Notes under the pieces: generated by a model
Seen by the model: only the letters and a program-made list of their open reading frames with translations
The model's database searches: none
What the model was told of the DNA's origin: nothing
NCBI GenBank assembly: GCA_029785625.1
Contig: JAFLZI010000038.1
Location: forward strand, 1-5,130
Source: Nitrososphaerota archaeon
GTDB taxonomy: Archaea; Thermoproteota; Nitrososphaeria; Nitrososphaerales; UBA183
Length of the DNA: 5,130 bases
Direction of reading: 5' to 3'
Shown here: in pieces, positions 4,854 through 5,130 of the stretch
Layout: the number at the start of each line of letters is the position of its first letter
Position numbering within the stretch: position 1 is the stretch's first letter
Made by a program: the position numbers and the translations under genes

Positions 4854-5130
4854 AGCGCCTTGTCAATGGCGTCGAAGTCGGGGTATTTGCCCGGGTTCTC
4901 TCCTACCCACTCGTAGACGATCTTCCCCGATCCGTCTACCACGAAGATGGCCCTGTTGGCGCCGTCGTACCCCTCCATCCCTCCTAGGTTCTTCCAGACG
5001 ACACCGTACTCCCTGATCGCTTCTCGCTTGAAATCACTGAGCAGAGGAAAGCTCAAGTTGTGCTGCTCGGCGAACGCCTTGTTGGCGAAAGGAGGGTCGA
5101 CCGAGATCCCGACAACATCAGCTCTCAGCT
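4850..5130 (-). CDS. Peroxiredoxin (AhpC/TSA family), C-terminal part
   Basis: The minus strand is open from the right edge to a TAG at 4852-4850, giving 92 complete C-terminal codons; the start lies outside the window. The visible part matches the second half of a thioredoxin-fold peroxiredoxin of the BCP/AhpE kind: VVGISVDPPFANKAFAEQ, then FPLLSDF, then GYDGANRAIFVVDGSGKIVY. The Arg in ANRAIF corresponds to the conserved active-site arginine of the family. Such enzymes reduce hydrogen peroxide and organic hydroperoxides through an N-terminal cysteine (TxxC), which is not in view. The visible 92 residues contain no cysteine, so a C-terminal resolving cysteine of the typical 2-Cys kind is absent; the enzyme is 1-Cys or has its second cysteine near the first. 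A TTG inside the frame at 5056 is an internal Leu codon, not the start. It converges on accB and is not part of the carboxylase unit. Confidence 0.92.
   Translation of the reverse strand, partial: LRADVVGISVDPPFANKAFAEQHNLSFPLLSDFKREAIREYGVVWKNLGGMEGYDGANRAIFVVDGSGKIVYEWVGENPGKYPDFDAIDKAL

Noticed and set aside
1..5130. Mobile element, CRISPR array or integration event at the tRNA
   Set aside because: No spaced direct repeats, transposase or integrase reading frame, or repeated tRNA 3'-end fragment was seen in the window.

Overview
The window looks like a GC-rich (by eye around 60%) archaeal chromosome segment. The archaeal evidence is a tRNA-His gene with an intron at position 37/38 and no encoded CCA, T-rich TATA-like boxes about 28 bases ahead of start codons that lack a Shine-Dalgarno sequence, and an archaeal-style split biotin carboxylase / biotin carrier pair. 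The lineage cannot be fixed from these genes; a Thermoproteota/Nitrososphaerota-type archaeon is possible but unproven.

Layout, left to right. Bases 1-65 hold the last 20 codons of a membrane protein. Bases 66-255 are non-coding and contain two inverted repeats. A tRNA-His gene (GUG anticodon, 32-base intron) lies on the minus strand at 256-363 and diverges from the plus-strand genes. Next come birA (biotin protein ligase, 460-1200), pccB (acyl-CoA carboxylase carboxyltransferase, 1285-2835), accC (biotin carboxylase, 2843-4357) and accB (biotin carrier protein, 4344-4853). The C-terminal 92 codons of a peroxiredoxin run on the minus strand from the right edge to 4850; its stop codon overlaps that of accB.

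The four plus-strand genes form one functional module: a complete biotin-dependent acyl-CoA carboxylase plus the enzyme that makes it active. BirA attaches biotin to Lys135 of AccB, AccC carboxylates the biotin using ATP and bicarbonate, and PccB moves the carboxyl group to acetyl-CoA and/or propionyl-CoA. pccB-accC-accB are packed with a 7-base gap and a 14-base overlap and are probably one transcript from a promoter just before pccB. birA has its own likely promoter. Three of the four genes start with TTG.

I see no mobile element, CRISPR array or clearly novel system. The points worth a second look are small: a cysteine at the position in PccB known to control acyl-CoA choice, apparent leaderless TTG starts, the tRNA intron, an arginine in place of the usual BirA lysine, and the zero-spacing convergent gene end.
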